Source: Serratia inhibens (GTDB lineage Bacteria; Pseudomonadota; Gammaproteobacteria; Enterobacterales; Enterobacteriaceae). From it: DNA of 64,000 bases. Shown here one piece after another: positions 10,539-20,010 of this stretch (the stretch's first letter is position 1; the number at the start of each line of letters is the position of its first letter). The translations under genes were made by a program, and so were the position numbers. Where the stretch lies: positions 62,001 through 126,000 of the forward strand of contig NZ_QYYG01000005.1 in the NCBI RefSeq assembly GCF_003591175.1. The letters run 5' to 3'. Under the pieces are notes generated by a model that saw only the letters and a program-made list of their open reading frames with translations, was not told the DNA's origin and did no database searches.

Positions 10539-11600
10539 ATGCGTAAAATCATTCATGTCGATATGGACTGCTTCTTCGCGGCGGTAGAAATGCGCGACGA
10601 TCCCAGCCTGCGCGATATTCCGTTGGCGATCGGCGGCAGTGCCGACCGGCGCGGGGTGATCAGCACCGCCAACTACCCCGCACGCCGCTATGGCGTGCAC
10701 AGCGCCATGTCGACTGCGATGGCGTTTAAACTGTGCCCGCACCTCAGGTTGTTGCCAGGCCGCATGGCGGCGTACAAGGAAGCCTCGCTGCACATTCGCG
10801 AAATCTTTGCCCGCTACACCCCGCTGATTGAACCGCTGTCGTTGGACGAAGCCTATCTGGATGTGACCGACTGCACCCAGTGCAACGGCTCGGCGACGCT
10901 GATCGCCCAGGAAATCCGCCAGGCGATTGCCGAAGAGCTTAACCTCACGGCCTCTGCGGGCGTCGCGCCGATCAAGTTCCTCGCCAAAATTGCCTCAGAG
11001 CTGAACAAACCGAACGGACAATACGTCATCACGCCGGCGCAGGTGCCGGATTTTTTGCGGCAATTGCCCCTGAGTAAAATCCCCGGCGTGGGCAAAGTGA
11101 CCGCCAAACGGTTGGAAGAAGTGGGGTTGATCACCTGCGCCGACGTGCAGCAGTACGATCTGGCGCTGCTGCTCAAGCGCTTCGGCAAATTTGGCCGGGT
11201 ACTGTGGGAGCGCTGCCAGGGAATAGATCTGCGCGAAGTTTCGTCGGAAAGGCTGCGTAAATCTGTGGGGGTGGAACGCACGCTGGCGGAAGACATTCAT
11301 GATTGGGAAGACTGCGAGGCGCTGATCGTCGACAAGCTCTATCCCGAGCTGGAAATGCGGCTGCGCAAGGTGAAACCGGATCTGCATATCGCGCGCCAGG
11401 GCGTGAAGCTGAAGTTTCAGGATTTTCAGCAGACCACTCAGGAACACGTTTGGCCGGTGCTGAATAAAGAAGATTTGCTCAACGTGGCGCGGCAGGCGTG
11501 GCGTGAACGGCGAGAAGGCCGTGGCGTGCGGTTGGTCGGCTTGCACGTAACGCTGCTGGATCCGCAGCTTGAGCGGCAACTGCTGCTGCCGTGGGAGTAA
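10539..11600 (+). CDS. dinB: DNA polymerase IV
   Basis: A 353-residue Y-family translesion polymerase. The N-terminus [17 protein letters not shown] carries catalytic Asp8, and [10 protein letters not shown] carries Asp103-Glu104. A helix-hairpin-helix ([12 protein letters not shown]) and the little-finger domain follow. The C-terminus ends LLLPW, close to the usual beta-clamp binding tail. The start is set by GGAGG at 10530-10534 and by family length (351 in E. coli). It is controlled by the LexA box immediately upstream. Confidence 0.97.
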   Translation: MRKIIHVDMDCFFAAVEMRDDPSLRDIPLAIGGSADRRGVISTANYPARRYGVHSAMSTAMAFKLCPHLRLLPGRMAAYKEASLHIREIFARYTPLIEPLSLDEAYLDVTDCTQCNGSATLIAQEIRQAIAEELNLTASAGVAPIKFLAKIASELNKPNGQYVITPAQVPDFLRQLPLSKIPGVGKVTAKRLEEVGLITCADVQQYDLALLLKRFGKFGRVLWERCQGIDLREVSSERLRKSVGVERTLAEDIHDWEDCEALIVDKLYPELEMRLRKVKPDLHIARQGVKLKFQDFQQTTQEHVWPVLNKEDLLNVARQAWRERREGRGVRLVGLHVTLLDPQLERQLLLPWE

Positions 11601-11627
11601 AAAAGGCTGGGGAGAGGCCAGCCTTTT
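11601..11627. terminator. Bidirectional terminator between dinB and pepD
   Basis: A perfect ten-base stem AAAAGGCTGG/CCAGCCTTTT with a seven-base loop gives T-runs in both directions between convergent dinB and pepD. Confidence 0.85.
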
Positions 11628-11644
11628 AACGTTAAACGCGGCGA

Positions 11645-13105
11645 TTACGCGCGCTCAGGAATCGCTTTCAACAGCGCAGTCAGCAGTTTCCAGTACAGGC
11701 CGACGCTTTCGATATGCACTTGCTCATCCGGCGAGTGTGGCCCGGTGATGGTTGGCCCAATCGACACCATATCCATGTTCGGATACGGTTTTTTGAACAG
11801 GCCGCATTCCAGACCGGCGTGGATCACCATGATGTTCGGCGTCTTGTTGAACAGATCCTGATAGATCTCGCGCACCAGATGCATGACCGGTGAGTCCGCG
11901 TCCGGTTGCCAGCCTGGGTAGCCGCCCTTCGGCGCCACTTTGGCGTTGGCCAGTTGGCCCAGCGCGGTCAGCATCTCGACCACGTAATCTTTGCCGCTGT
12001 CGATCAGAGAACGGATCAGGCAGATGATTTCCGCTTGGTTCTCGCTGGTGGTGACTACGCCAACGTTCAGTGAGGTTTCCACCACGCCTTTTACCGCGTC
12101 GCTCATGCGGATCACGCCGTTTGGCGTAGCGTTCAGCAGGGCCAGGAAACGCTGTTGGCTATCGGCGGTCAACGCCTGAGAGGTGCCGGTCACCGGCTCC
12201 AGCAGCACGGTGATGTTCTTCTCTTTGGCGGACAGCTCGTTTTGCAGCGTCGCCAGGAAGGCCTGGCTCAGCGCTTTCAGCGCGTCGGCTTTTGCCGCAG
12301 GCACGGCAACCACCGCAGAGGCTTCACGCGGGATAGCGTTGCGCAGGGTGCCGCCGTTCAGATCCAGCACGCGCAGGTTCAGCTCTGCGGCATGAGCGAA
12401 CAGGAAGCGCGTCAGCAGCTTGTTGGCATTGCCCAGGCCCACGTGGATCTCGGCGCCGGAGTGGCCGCCTTTCAGGCCCTTGAGGGTCAGCTTCAGCGTC
12501 TGATAGCCGGCCGGTACCGCTTCGCGCTGCAACGGCAGGGTAGTGATGAAATCAATACCGCCGGCGCAACCCATGTAGATCTCGCCTTCTTCTTCGGAGT
12601 CGGTGTTGATCAGGATATCCGCCTGCAGCCAGTTAGGCTGTAGACCGAATGCGCCGTCCATACCGGCTTCTTCGGTCATGGTCAGCAGCACTTCCAGCGG
12701 GCCGTGTTCGACGCTGTCGTCAGCCAGCACCGCCAACGCAGAAGCCATGCCGATGCCGTTGTCGGCGCCCAGCGTGGTGCCGCGCGCCTTGATCCACTCG
12801 CCGTCGATATACGGCTGAATCGGATCCTTCGCGAAGTCGTGCACGGTGTCGTTATTTTTTTGCGGCACCATGTCCAGGTGCGCCTGCAGGGCAACCGGCT
12901 TACGGTTTTCCATACCTTTGGTGGCCGGCTTGCGCAGCAGGATATTGCCCACCTGATCGCGTTCGGCGTGCAGGTTTTTCTCTTTAGCCCACTCGAGGAT
13001 GTGCTGTGCCAGCGCTTCTTCATGATAAGAAGGATGCGGAATAGAGCAGATTTTGGCAAAAATATCCCACAGCGGCTGTGGCGAAAGTTGAGACAATTCA
13101 GACAC
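11645..13105 (-). CDS. pepD: Cytosolic dipeptidase PepD (aminoacyl-histidine dipeptidase)
   Basis: A 486-residue M20-family zinc dipeptidase that cleaves Xaa-His and other dipeptides in the cytosol. Metal-site segments LQAHLDMVPQ and GADNGIG and the catalytic TMTEEAGM are present. The GTG at 13105 is chosen because the protein then begins (V/M)SELSQLSPQPLWDIF like E. coli PepD, and AGGAGA lies upstream. The longer frame back to 13207 has no homology support. It is monocistronic and shares a terminator with dinB. Confidence 0.96.
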   Translation of the reverse strand: MSELSQLSPQPLWDIFAKICSIPHPSYHEEALAQHILEWAKEKNLHAERDQVGNILLRKPATKGMENRKPVALQAHLDMVPQKNNDTVHDFAKDPIQPYIDGEWIKARGTTLGADNGIGMASALAVLADDSVEHGPLEVLLTMTEEAGMDGAFGLQPNWLQADILINTDSEEEGEIYMGCAGGIDFITTLPLQREAVPAGYQTLKLTLKGLKGGHSGAEIHVGLGNANKLLTRFLFAHAAELNLRVLDLNGGTLRNAIPREASAVVAVPAAKADALKALSQAFLATLQNELSAKEKNITVLLEPVTGTSQALTADSQQRFLALLNATPNGVIRMSDAVKGVVETSLNVGVVTTSENQAEIICLIRSLIDSGKDYVVEMLTALGQLANAKVAPKGGYPGWQPDADSPVMHLVREIYQDLFNKTPNIMVIHAGLECGLFKKPYPNMDMVSIGPTITGPHSPDEQVHIESVGLYWKLLTALLKAIPERA

Positions 13106-13429
13106 TATAAGTCTCCTGTGACAGCATTCTCTGCATGACGTGAATGCCGCTCGGTTAGGGTTGGTTGGCATCGGTGCGGTTTTGGCACGATCTCCAGAGA
13201 ATATCACTTTATTCAGGGGCGCGCGCGTACCCTATTGCACTGTTTAAGAGGGGGAACACACATATTTGACGTGCGGTTTCTTATTTATGCAGCATCAATC
13301 ACCAGACGAAATACTTATAATTTCCACAGTACAACTGGTATTCGGCTCAACCAATCTCTATAATCTCGCGCAACCTTTTTTCCCCTGATCACGAGTAAGC
13401 CACACCATTGCTGGCTGGGACACCATTCT

Positions 13430-13888
13430 ATGAGCGAAAAATACGTTGTTACCTGGGACATGCTGCAAGTGCAAGCGCGCAAACTGGCTCATCGCCTGCT
13501 GCCTGCTGACCAATGGACGGGCATTATTGCCGTAAGCCGCGGCGGCCTGGTGCCGGCAGCCATACTGGCGCGCGAATTGGGCATCCGCCACGTGGATACC
13601 GTCTGCATTTCCAGCTATGACCATGACAACCAACGCGAAATGAAGGTACTCAAGCGCGCCGAAGGCGACGGTGAAGGCTTTATCGTGGTTGACGATCTGG
13701 TGGATACCGGCGGTACTGCGAAAGCCATCCGCGATATGTACCCGAAAGCGCATTTCGTCACCATCTTCGCCAAGCCGGCAGGTCGCCCGCTGGTGGACGA
13801 CTATGTGGTCGATATCCCGCAGGACACCTGGATCGAGCAGCCGTGGGACATGGCAGTGACCTTCGTGCCACCGATCGGCGGCCGCTAA
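13430..13888 (+). CDS. gpt: Xanthine-guanine phosphoribosyltransferase
   Basis: A 152-residue purine salvage enzyme that converts guanine, xanthine and hypoxanthine plus PRPP to nucleotides. The PRPP loop [14 protein letters not shown] is complete, and the length equals that of E. coli Gpt. An upstream TATAAT-like -10 lies near 13360. Its position between pepD and frsA matches E. coli. Confidence 0.97.
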   Translation: MSEKYVVTWDMLQVQARKLAHRLLPADQWTGIIAVSRGGLVPAAILARELGIRHVDTVCISSYDHDNQREMKVLKRAEGDGEGFIVVDDLVDTGGTAKAIRDMYPKAHFVTIFAKPAGRPLVDDYVVDIPQDTWIEQPWDMAVTFVPPIGGR

Positions 13889-13905
13889 TCCCAGCTCGTT
13901 CCAGT

Positions 13906-13932
13906 AAAACGCCCGGTTATGCCGGGCGTTTT
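13906..13932 (+). terminator. Terminator of gpt
   Basis: Perfect eleven-base stem AAAACGCCCGG/CCGGGCGTTTT with loop TTATG, 18 bases after the gpt stop. Confidence 0.88.
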
Positions 13933-14029
13933 CGTTATTTTGGTTTATCGCCCCAGAGTTAGGTACACTACCTCCAGTTAAGTAGGCTGTTTGCGGCCTA
14001 CGGCCAGATTTACGGAGGCTGTTGTTACC

Positions 14030-15277
14030 ATGGCACAAGCCAACCTTTCTGAAATCCTGTTCAAACCCTCATTTAAACATCCCGAGACCTCGACGCTGGT
14101 GCTGCGTGCGCGCAATAAGGCCGGCGCCGATCTGCACTCCACTCTGGAAGGCAACACCGTCAGCAACTGGTACCGCATGCTTAACCCGCTGCTGTGGGCC
14201 TGGCGCGGCGTTGATCCGATCGAAATCAACGAAGTGCTGGCGCGCATCGCGGTCGCCGATGTGGAACATACCAACGACAAACTGCTCGATACCGTGATCG
14301 GTTACCGCAACGGCAACTGGATCTACGAGTGGGTGCATCAGGGGATGCTCTGGCAGCAACGGGCATTGGAACAGCAAGATCCGCTGATCGGCGGCCAATA
14401 CTGGCTCAACGCCGTCAACTTTTACAGCATCGCCGGCTACCCGCACCTGAAAGGCGACGAACTGGCCGAGCAGGCCGAGACGTTGGCCACCCGCGCCTAC
14501 GAAGAGGCCGCGCTGCTGCTGCCTTATCAGCTCAAGGTGCTGGAGTTCCGCATTGAGGGGGGAAGCAGCATTAACGGCTTCCTGCACCTGCCGGAGAAGG
14601 GTGAGGCGCCGTTCCCGACGGTGCTGATGTGCGGCAGCCTGGATACCCTGCAGACCGATTATCACCGCCTGTTCCGCGAGTATCTGGCACCGCACGGCAT
14701 CGCCATGCTGACCATCGATATGCCTTCCATCGGTTCTTCTTATAAGTGGAAGTTGACGCAGGATTCCAGCTTCCTGCATCAGCAAGTGCTGGCCCAACTC
14801 TCTTCGGTGCCGTGGATCGACCATCAGCGCGTTACCGCATTTGGCTTCCGCTTCGGTGCCAATGTGGCGGTACGCCTGGCTTACCTGGCGCCGCAGAGGT
14901 TGCGTGGCGTAGCCTGCCTGGGGCCGGTGGTCCACAGCCTGTTATGCGACGCCGGCCGCCAGCGGCACGTACCGGACATGTATATGGACGTGCTCGCCAG
15001 CAGGATGGGGATGGCCAACGCCTCGGACAATGTGTTGAGGGTGGAGCTGAACAGCTATTCGCTGAAAACCCAGGGTTTGCTGGGCCGCCGCTGCCCGACG
15101 CCGATGCTGGCGGGCTACTGGGACCAGGATCCGCTCAGCCCGAAAGAGGAGGCGCAACTGATCGCTTCGTCCTCGATGGACGGCAAGTTGATTGCTATTC
15201 CACGTGCGCCGGTGTATAGCAGTTTCCACAAGGCCTTGCTGCAAATGGCCCACTGGATGAAAGATAAAATGCGTTAA
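14030..15277 (+). CDS. frsA: Esterase FrsA (fermentation-respiration switch protein)
   Basis: A 415-residue alpha/beta-hydrolase (414 in E. coli). The start [23 protein letters not shown] aligns with E. coli FrsA and has GGAG upstream at 14014-14017; a longer frame from TTG 13991 is unsupported. The nucleophile-elbow region reads [10 protein letters not shown], so the usual G-x-S-x-G is altered as in the family. It acts as a carboxylesterase and is reported to interact with glucose-specific enzyme IIA. Confidence 0.95.
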   Translation: MAQANLSEILFKPSFKHPETSTLVLRARNKAGADLHSTLEGNTVSNWYRMLNPLLWAWRGVDPIEINEVLARIAVADVEHTNDKLLDTVIGYRNGNWIYEWVHQGMLWQQRALEQQDPLIGGQYWLNAVNFYSIAGYPHLKGDELAEQAETLATRAYEEAALLLPYQLKVLEFRIEGGSSINGFLHLPEKGEAPFPTVLMCGSLDTLQTDYHRLFREYLAPHGIAMLTIDMPSIGSSYKWKLTQDSSFLHQQVLAQLSSVPWIDHQRVTAFGFRFGANVAVRLAYLAPQRLRGVACLGPVVHSLLCDAGRQRHVPDMYMDVLASRMGMANASDNVLRVELNSYSLKTQGLLGRRCPTPMLAGYWDQDPLSPKEEAQLIASSSMDGKLIAIPRAPVYSSFHKALLQMAHWMKDKMR

Positions 15278-15337
15278 TTTGTTGCTAAATTTTAACAATT
15301 TGTTAAAAAGAGTGGTCTACATTGAGGAGGTTAAAGA

Positions 15338-15739
15338 ATGACGTTACCTAGTGGTCACCCTAAAAGCCGACTAATGAAACGTTTCGCCAGCTTGGGGCCG
15401 TACCTGCGTGAAGGGCAGTGCGAGAACGACCGTTTTTTCTTTGATTGTTTAGCCGTTTGCGTCAATGTCAAACCCGCCCCAGAGAAGCGTGAGTTTTGGG
15501 GATGGTGGATCGAGCTGCACGCTGAAGAAGCGCGTTTCACTTATGCCTATCAGTTCGGTCTGTTTGATAAGGACGGGAACTGGAAGCCGGAAAAGATTAA
15601 AGATACTGAAGTAAAAACCAAGCTGGAAACCACCCTGCGTGATTTCCATCGCCGCTTGGGCGAGTTGCTGGTGACGATGGAACTGGCGCTTGAACCGGCC
15701 GATGATTTCAAAGAAAAACCGATTAAACTCTCCGCCTGA
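15338..15739 (+). CDS. crl: Sigma-S activator Crl
   Basis: A 133-residue protein that promotes assembly of RNA polymerase with the stationary-phase sigma factor RpoS. Segments [17 protein letters not shown] and [12 protein letters not shown] match the family, and the length is that of E. coli Crl. A strong ribosome-binding site, GAGGAGG, lies about nine bases upstream. The 60-bp gap after frsA is very AT-rich and should hold its promoter. Confidence 0.96.
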   Translation: MTLPSGHPKSRLMKRFASLGPYLREGQCENDRFFFDCLAVCVNVKPAPEKREFWGWWIELHAEEARFTYAYQFGLFDKDGNWKPEKIKDTEVKTKLETTLRDFHRRLGELLVTMELALEPADDFKEKPIKLSA

Positions 15740-15853
15740 CCCCGTTTGACCACAGTATTGTGCTGATTTCGCGTTGTGCCTGTTGGCATAACGCGTCTCT
15801 CCTGTTACAAAGTCCTTTGCATTATCCTTCTCATCTCACACGGCAGAAACACT

Positions 15854-16957
15854 ATGAACGGCAGCCAGACATTGGTTGTGAAATTGGGCACCAGCGTGTT
15901 GACCGGCGGATCGCTGCGTCTTAATCGTGCCCATATTGTCGAACTGGTACGCCAGTGCGCACAACAGCATGCAGCGGGTCACCGCATCGTTATCGTCACC
16001 TCCGGCGCGATTGCCGCCGGGCGCGAACATTTGGGTTACCCCGAACTCCCCGCCACCATCGCCTCCAAGCAGCTGCTTGCGGCGGTCGGCCAGAGCCGGT
16101 TGATCCAACTGTGGGAACAGCTGTTCTCCATTTACGGCATTCACGTCGGGCAGATGCTGCTGACGCGCGCCGATTTGGAAGACCGCGAACGCTTCCTCAA
16201 CGCGCGTGACACCATGACTGCGCTGCTGGACAACCGTATCGTGCCGGTAATCAATGAGAATGACGCGGTCGCGACCGCAGAAATCAAGGTGGGCGACAAC
16301 GACAACCTGTCGGCGCTGGCGGCGATCCTGGCCGGGGCCGACAAGCTGCTGTTGCTGACCGATCAACAGGGGCTGTATACCGCCGACCCGCGCAACAACC
16401 CGCAGGCGGAGCTGATCCGTGAAGTGCATGGCATTGACGACGCGCTGCGCGCCATCGCCGGCGACAGCGTTTCCGGGCTGGGCACCGGCGGCATGGGCAC
16501 CAAATTGCAGGCGGCCGACGTGGCCTGCCGCGCCGGTATCGACGTGATCATCGCCGCAGGCAGCAAGCCGGGCGTGGTGGGCGACGTGATTGAAGGCAAA
16601 CCGGTGGGCACCCGTTTCCACGCGCTGGAAACCCCGCTGGAAAACCGCAAACGCTGGATCTTCGGCGCACCGCCGGCCGGTGAAATCACCGTGGACGACG
16701 GCGCTGTCGACGCCATTATGGCGCGCGGCAGCTCGTTGTTGCCGAAGGGCATTCGCGAAGTGAAGGGCGATTTCTCCCGCGGCGAAGTGATCCGCATCCG
16801 CAACCTGGTGGGGCGCGACTTGGCGCACGGCGTCAGCCGTTATAACAGCGACGCGATGCGCATGATTGCCGGCCACCACTCGCAGGAAATCAGCGAAATT
16901 CTCGGTTACGAATACGGCCCGGTGGCAGTGCACCGCGACGACATGATTGTAAGCTAA
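15854..16957 (+). CDS. proB: Glutamate 5-kinase
   Basis: A 367-residue first enzyme of proline synthesis, the same length as in E. coli. An N-terminal amino-acid kinase domain ([26 protein letters not shown]) is followed by a C-terminal PUA domain. It phosphorylates glutamate, is feedback-inhibited by proline, and works with ProA. The start at 15854 is set by homology; the open frame back to 15776 is not part of the protein. It is cotranscribed with proA, with a nine-base gap. Confidence 0.97.
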   Translation: MNGSQTLVVKLGTSVLTGGSLRLNRAHIVELVRQCAQQHAAGHRIVIVTSGAIAAGREHLGYPELPATIASKQLLAAVGQSRLIQLWEQLFSIYGIHVGQMLLTRADLEDRERFLNARDTMTALLDNRIVPVINENDAVATAEIKVGDNDNLSALAAILAGADKLLLLTDQQGLYTADPRNNPQAELIREVHGIDDALRAIAGDSVSGLGTGGMGTKLQAADVACRAGIDVIIAAGSKPGVVGDVIEGKPVGTRFHALETPLENRKRWIFGAPPAGEITVDDGAVDAIMARGSSLLPKGIREVKGDFSRGEVIRIRNLVGRDLAHGVSRYNSDAMRMIAGHHSQEISEILGYEYGPVAVHRDDMIVS

Positions 16958-16966
16958 GGAGTGAGC

Positions 16967-18220
16967 ATGCTAGAGCAAATGGGGAAGGCCGCCAAACAGG
17001 CCTCCTGGCAACTGGCGGTGCTGAGCACGGCGAAGAAAAACCAGGTGTTGTCGGTGATGGCCGACATGCTGGAAGCCAACAGTGAAGTGATTTTGCAGGC
17101 CAACGAACAGGACATGGCGCAGGCGCGCGCTACCGGGATGACCGAAGCGTTGCTCGATCGCCTGTTGTTGACCCCGGCGCGGCTGGCGGCCATCGCCAAC
17201 GATGTGCGCCAGGTGTGCCGCCTGAACGATCCGGTCGGCCACGTCTTGGACGGCAGTCTGCTGGACAGCGGGCTGAAGCTGGAACGCCGCCGCGTGCCGC
17301 TCGGTGTGATCGGCGTGATTTATGAAGCGCGGCCGAACGTCACCATCGACGTCGCCAGCCTGTGCCTGAAAACCGGCAACGCGGTGATCCTGCGCGGCGG
17401 TAAAGAAACCCACAACACCAACCTGGCGACGGTGAAGGTGATCCAGCAGGCGCTGGAACAGTGCGGCCTGCCGGCAGCGGCGGTGCAGGCGATTGACAGC
17501 CCCGATCGCGCGCTGGTGAATGAGCTGCTGCGTCTGGATCGCTACGTAGACATGCTGATCCCACGCGGCGGTGCCGGTTTGCACAAGCTGTGCCGCGAGC
17601 AGTCGACCATTCCGGTGATTACCGGCGGCATCGGCGTTTGCCATACCTACGTTGACGACAGCGTTGATTTCGACAAGGCGCTGACGGTCATCGAGAGTGC
17701 CAAAATCCAGCGTCCAAGCGCCTGTAACTCGCTCGAAACGCTGCTGGTGAACCGCAACATCGCCGAACAGTTCCTGCCGGCGCTGAGTGCCAAGATGGCG
17801 GCTGCGGGCGTGACGCTGCATGCGGCGCAGAACGCCATGCCGCTGCTGCAAAACGGCCCGGCGACGGTGGTGGACGTGGCGGAAGGGGATTACGACGATG
17901 AATGGCTGTCGTTGGATTTGAACGTGCTGGTGGTGGACGATATCGATCAAGCCATCGACCATATCCGCACTCACGGCACCAACCACTCCGATGCGATCCT
18001 CACCCGTTCGCTGAGCAGCGCCGAGCACTTCGTGCGCGCCGTGGATTCCTCGGCGGTGTACGTTAACGCCAGCACCCGCTTCACCGACGGCGGCCAATTC
18101 GGCCTGGGCGCAGAAGTGGCGGTCAGCACCCAAAAGCTGCACGCACGCGGCCCGATGGGGCTGGACGCACTGACCACCTACAAGTGGATCGGCTACGGCG
18201 ACGATTTGGTTCGTAGTTAA
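16967..18220 (+). CDS. proA: Gamma-glutamyl phosphate reductase
   Basis: A 417-residue NADPH-dependent reductase making glutamate-5-semialdehyde from the ProB product. The active-site cysteine lies in [14 protein letters not shown]. The start is ATG 16967 ([13 protein letters not shown], as in E. coli) rather than the in-frame GTG at 16961; AAGGAG precedes it. It is the second gene of proBA and ends in a strong terminator. It marks the left border of the accessory patch. Confidence 0.97.
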   Translation: MLEQMGKAAKQASWQLAVLSTAKKNQVLSVMADMLEANSEVILQANEQDMAQARATGMTEALLDRLLLTPARLAAIANDVRQVCRLNDPVGHVLDGSLLDSGLKLERRRVPLGVIGVIYEARPNVTIDVASLCLKTGNAVILRGGKETHNTNLATVKVIQQALEQCGLPAAAVQAIDSPDRALVNELLRLDRYVDMLIPRGGAGLHKLCREQSTIPVITGGIGVCHTYVDDSVDFDKALTVIESAKIQRPSACNSLETLLVNRNIAEQFLPALSAKMAAAGVTLHAAQNAMPLLQNGPATVVDVAEGDYDDEWLSLDLNVLVVDDIDQAIDHIRTHGTNHSDAILTRSLSSAEHFVRAVDSSAVYVNASTRFTDGGQFGLGAEVAVSTQKLHARGPMGLDALTTYKWIGYGDDLVRS

Positions 18221-18243
18221 GTCAGGTTTTACGTTTTAAATTT

Positions 18244-18276
18244 AAGGGCGCAGTTCATTGAACTGCGCCCTTTTTG
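18244..18276 (+). terminator. Terminator of proBA
   Basis: A near-perfect 14-base inverted repeat (AAGGGCGCAGTTCA and its complement) followed by TTTTT. This is the last core element before the accessory region. Confidence 0.9.
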
Positions 18277-18348
18277 CATACGGGTTCAGGCCTGAGCTGG
18301 CATCGTTGCTGGTCTAAGCGAAATCCAATCGGACAGTTGGTTTTGTGC

Positions 18349-18416
18349 TGTGAGTTCAACGGGTCGATGCAACGCTATCCTTAATCAAGGGGGGACGTTG
18401 GTACTTTGAACTCACA
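18349..18416. repeat. Nested hairpin of unknown function (weakly attC-like)
   Basis: Outer arms TGTGAGTTCAA (18349-18359) and TTGAACTCACA (18406-18416) are perfect complements. Inside them CAACG (18370-18374) pairs with CGTTG (18396-18400), and CCTT with AAGG around AATC. Read on the minus strand the right end is GTTGAAC, which fits the integron attC core GTTRRRY, and the left box GTTCAAA misses RYYYAAC by one base. No integrase is present, and the spacers are unequal. Confidence 0.45.
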
Positions 18417-18508
18417 CGGACGATGAGTCGAAGAGATATTATGATTCTTACGAGGTATTCGGTCAGTTGCTCGAACTTATGGTATCAGGCTGGATAGAGA
18501 AAAAATAA
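18410..18508 (+). pseudogene. Possible 3' fragment of a lost gene
   Basis: After an in-frame TGA at 18407 the frame reads 32 residues with ordinary protein composition (core YYDSYEVFGQLLELMVSGW) to a TAA at 18506-18508. There is no start codon near its left end, and it runs straight out of the hairpin at 18349-18416. It may be the tail of a gene truncated when the island decayed. I do not recognise the family. Confidence 0.25.
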
Positions 18509-18695
18509 TGAGTGTCAGTCCCCCGGCTATTGCCAGTTACCACAGTAATACAGGTGCGTTTTTGGGTATTCAGCCGGGTAAAAATATGGGTTTTGAGCCC
18601 GTAGCTCGCAGAAAAGCCCTGAGAGGCGTTCGGGTGTTGCACGTACAGATGTTATGGTTAATAGGCTTAAGTCCAGCGAACAAAAAGGAGCGAAC

Positions 18696-18914
18696 ATGCG
18701 GGTAGGAATGAAGGAAAAGATCATCAGGACGTGTGAGGCAAAAATTGTGACCAAGGGCAGTAACGTAGGGCTGTCTTTTTATGCTTTTTTTGCCAATAAA
18801 AATGATGACCCGGAACTGCTGATGGAGGTTGCGCATTGGTGGATTATGGAGATGAAACTGGATCACTTTGAAAAGGCAGAAAAGATAAAATCTCTCGTTT
18901 TAGCCATGAAGTAA
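18696..18914 (+). CDS. Small conserved hypothetical protein (possibly DUF6500)
   Basis: A 72-residue soluble protein beginning MRVGMKEKIIRTCEAKI with a good ribosome-binding site (AAAAAGGAG, ending five bases before ATG). Segments GLSFYAFFANKNDDPELLMEV and LDHFEKAEKIK look like a small conserved bacterial family that I tentatively connect with DUF6500. No catalytic motif or membrane segment is evident. It lies in the AT-richer patch downstream of proA and is probably a cargo gene of a former island. Function unknown. Confidence 0.7.
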   Translation: MRVGMKEKIIRTCEAKIVTKGSNVGLSFYAFFANKNDDPELLMEVAHWWIMEMKLDHFEKAEKIKSLVLAMK

Positions 18915-19047
18915 ACCATTACGGTAGCTAATGATACCTTACAGTTCGTAGCGTCTTAATTATGATATGACAGCCTTTACTCTGGACAGGTATGTCTGCT
19001 CCTCGCTCTTAACAGGCGATGAATTCGACATTTAGACAATTTCGGGC

Positions 19048-19296
19048 ATGAAACGAATGCTAAAAAATGAACCATTACAGTGGGATTGTAAATTGAAAAT
19101 AGATTGGCATAGCTCATTGCTTACACGCGCTACGAATGTTGATAAAAACTACAAAAACACTCAAAACGTCCGTCGTTTCATGATTAAGGAGTGTGGGGAC
19201 GACTTTCGATTTAATCGAGAATTTATGGCCTGGATACGTAATGATGTTCCAAAAACTTTAGGTGATGTAGTCGATGAGTGGAAACGCAGACAGTAA
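19048..19296 (+). CDS. DUF6434-like small protein
   Basis: An 82-residue protein. The segment LKIDWHSSLLTRATNVDKNYKNTQNVRRF and the end FMAWIRNDVPKTLGDVVDEW resemble the DUF6434 domain, which often follows a SAP DNA-binding domain. Here only the DUF6434 part is present, so this may be a shortened form. No strong ribosome-binding site is seen. It follows the preceding small gene on the same strand, within the former island. Function unknown. Confidence 0.6.
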   Translation: MKRMLKNEPLQWDCKLKIDWHSSLLTRATNVDKNYKNTQNVRRFMIKECGDDFRFNREFMAWIRNDVPKTLGDVVDEWKRRQ

Positions 19297-19452
19297 TTGC
19301 AGGTCTGCATTTCGCTCATAACCGCCAAAGCCCTGCGGATGACTCAGCCTGACTATAGGACAGGAGCCTCTACCGAGCGGGGTCAGTACACCAACGGCTC
19401 GGAAGTACCTAATTGGCTCGTGGCGCTCGATACGCAATCTATTGACACATTG

Positions 19453-19476
19453 GTAATGCGAAGGTCGTAGGTTCGA
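19453..19476 (+). pseudogene. Relic of thrW (tRNA-Thr) 3' half, probable att-site scar
   Basis: 24 consecutive bases, from GTAATGCGAAGG through GTAGGTTCGA, match the anticodon-loop to T-loop part of enterobacterial thrW as I recall it. The anticodon stem upstream is broken (ACACATTG), and the T-stem and acceptor downstream (TTTCGTTATTAC) do not match, so it cannot be a functional tRNA. thrW normally lies next to proA in related genomes and is a phage/island integration site. Confidence 0.65.
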
Positions 19477-19484
19477 TTTCGTTA

Positions 19485-19730
19485 TTACAAGGAATGAACC
19501 CGCCCACCAATCATTCCCAGCACTGCTCCTGCATCCACCTCAAGCAGCCGTGCCATTACAGCAAACTCAACCACATCCAGCTTGCGCTCGCCGTTTTCAA
19601 CCTTGGCGATAAACGACTGCGGGCGGCCCAGCGCCTCGGCCAGTTTGGCCTGAGTTATACCTTTTTCTATACGAGCATCCCGAAGTATTTTTATAACTAA
19701 TTGATAATCGGTTGAATAAACTGAAGTCAT
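19485..19730 (-). CDS. XRE-family helix-turn-helix regulator
   Basis: An 81-residue DNA-binding protein made of a single Cro/C1-type HTH: IKILRDARIEKGITQAKLAEALGRPQSF with the recognition helix around SQxxIAKVENG-like residues SFIAKVENGERKL. Stand-alone XRE proteins of this size are typical of prophages, islands and toxin-antitoxin modules, but no toxin partner is adjacent. Upstream, CCCA-AAA-TGGG (19777-19787) could be an operator. It abuts the thrW relic. Confidence 0.85.
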   Translation of the reverse strand: MTSVYSTDYQLVIKILRDARIEKGITQAKLAEALGRPQSFIAKVENGERKLDVVEFAVMARLLEVDAGAVLGMIGGRVHSL

Positions 19731-19802
19731 GGCGTTTTCCGCGAGTGATATCCAAAAATAGAATATCTGCCATTATCCCAAAATGGGGTAGTAGGCGCAT
19801 CA

Positions 19803-19892
19803 GATAACAAGCTGATAGCTGAGGCTTTGAATCTGCCTCCTGCGGAGATATGGCCTTCAAGATACTCTGAACCTGTATATAAGGATGAGTAG
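19803..19892 (+). pseudogene. Relic of a Ner/Nlp-family regulator (C-terminal fragment)
   Basis: The frame from 19803 reads DNKLIAEALNLPPAEIWPSRY plus eight residues and ends at TAG 19890-19892. The IWPSRY motif and its preceding IA-x-AL-x-PxEIWPSRY pattern are diagnostic of Ner/SfsB/Nlp DNA-binding proteins. The N-terminal half of the family is absent and no start codon with a ribosome-binding site is present, so this is a decayed remnant, antisense to the XRE upstream region. Confidence 0.6.
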
Positions 19893-20010
19893 GGCGGTCA
19901 TTCTGCATCAAAACTCGACGCAGTTTAATGATGATGAAAGCAGATACAAATATGGGGGTAGGGCAGTTAACTATCCGCAGCCCCCATGATTATCAAATGC
20001 TCATTTTAAG

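Noticed and set aside
13200-13429. PurR operator before gpt
   Set aside because: GCGCAACCTTTTTTC matches only one half of the PurR consensus.
15836-16933. A 365-codon open frame antisense to proB
   Set aside because: Antisense shadow with His/Arg/Val-biased composition and no homology; proB is certain.
18508-18705. A 65-codon frame starting at TAATG after the 18410-18508 fragment
   Set aside because: No ribosome-binding site and unconvincing composition; it overlaps the start of the better-supported 72-residue gene.
19597-19911. A 104-codon minus-strand frame over the XRE promoter region
   Set aside because: Overlaps the XRE gene in another frame and has no family likeness; the + strand Ner-type fragment explains part of it better.
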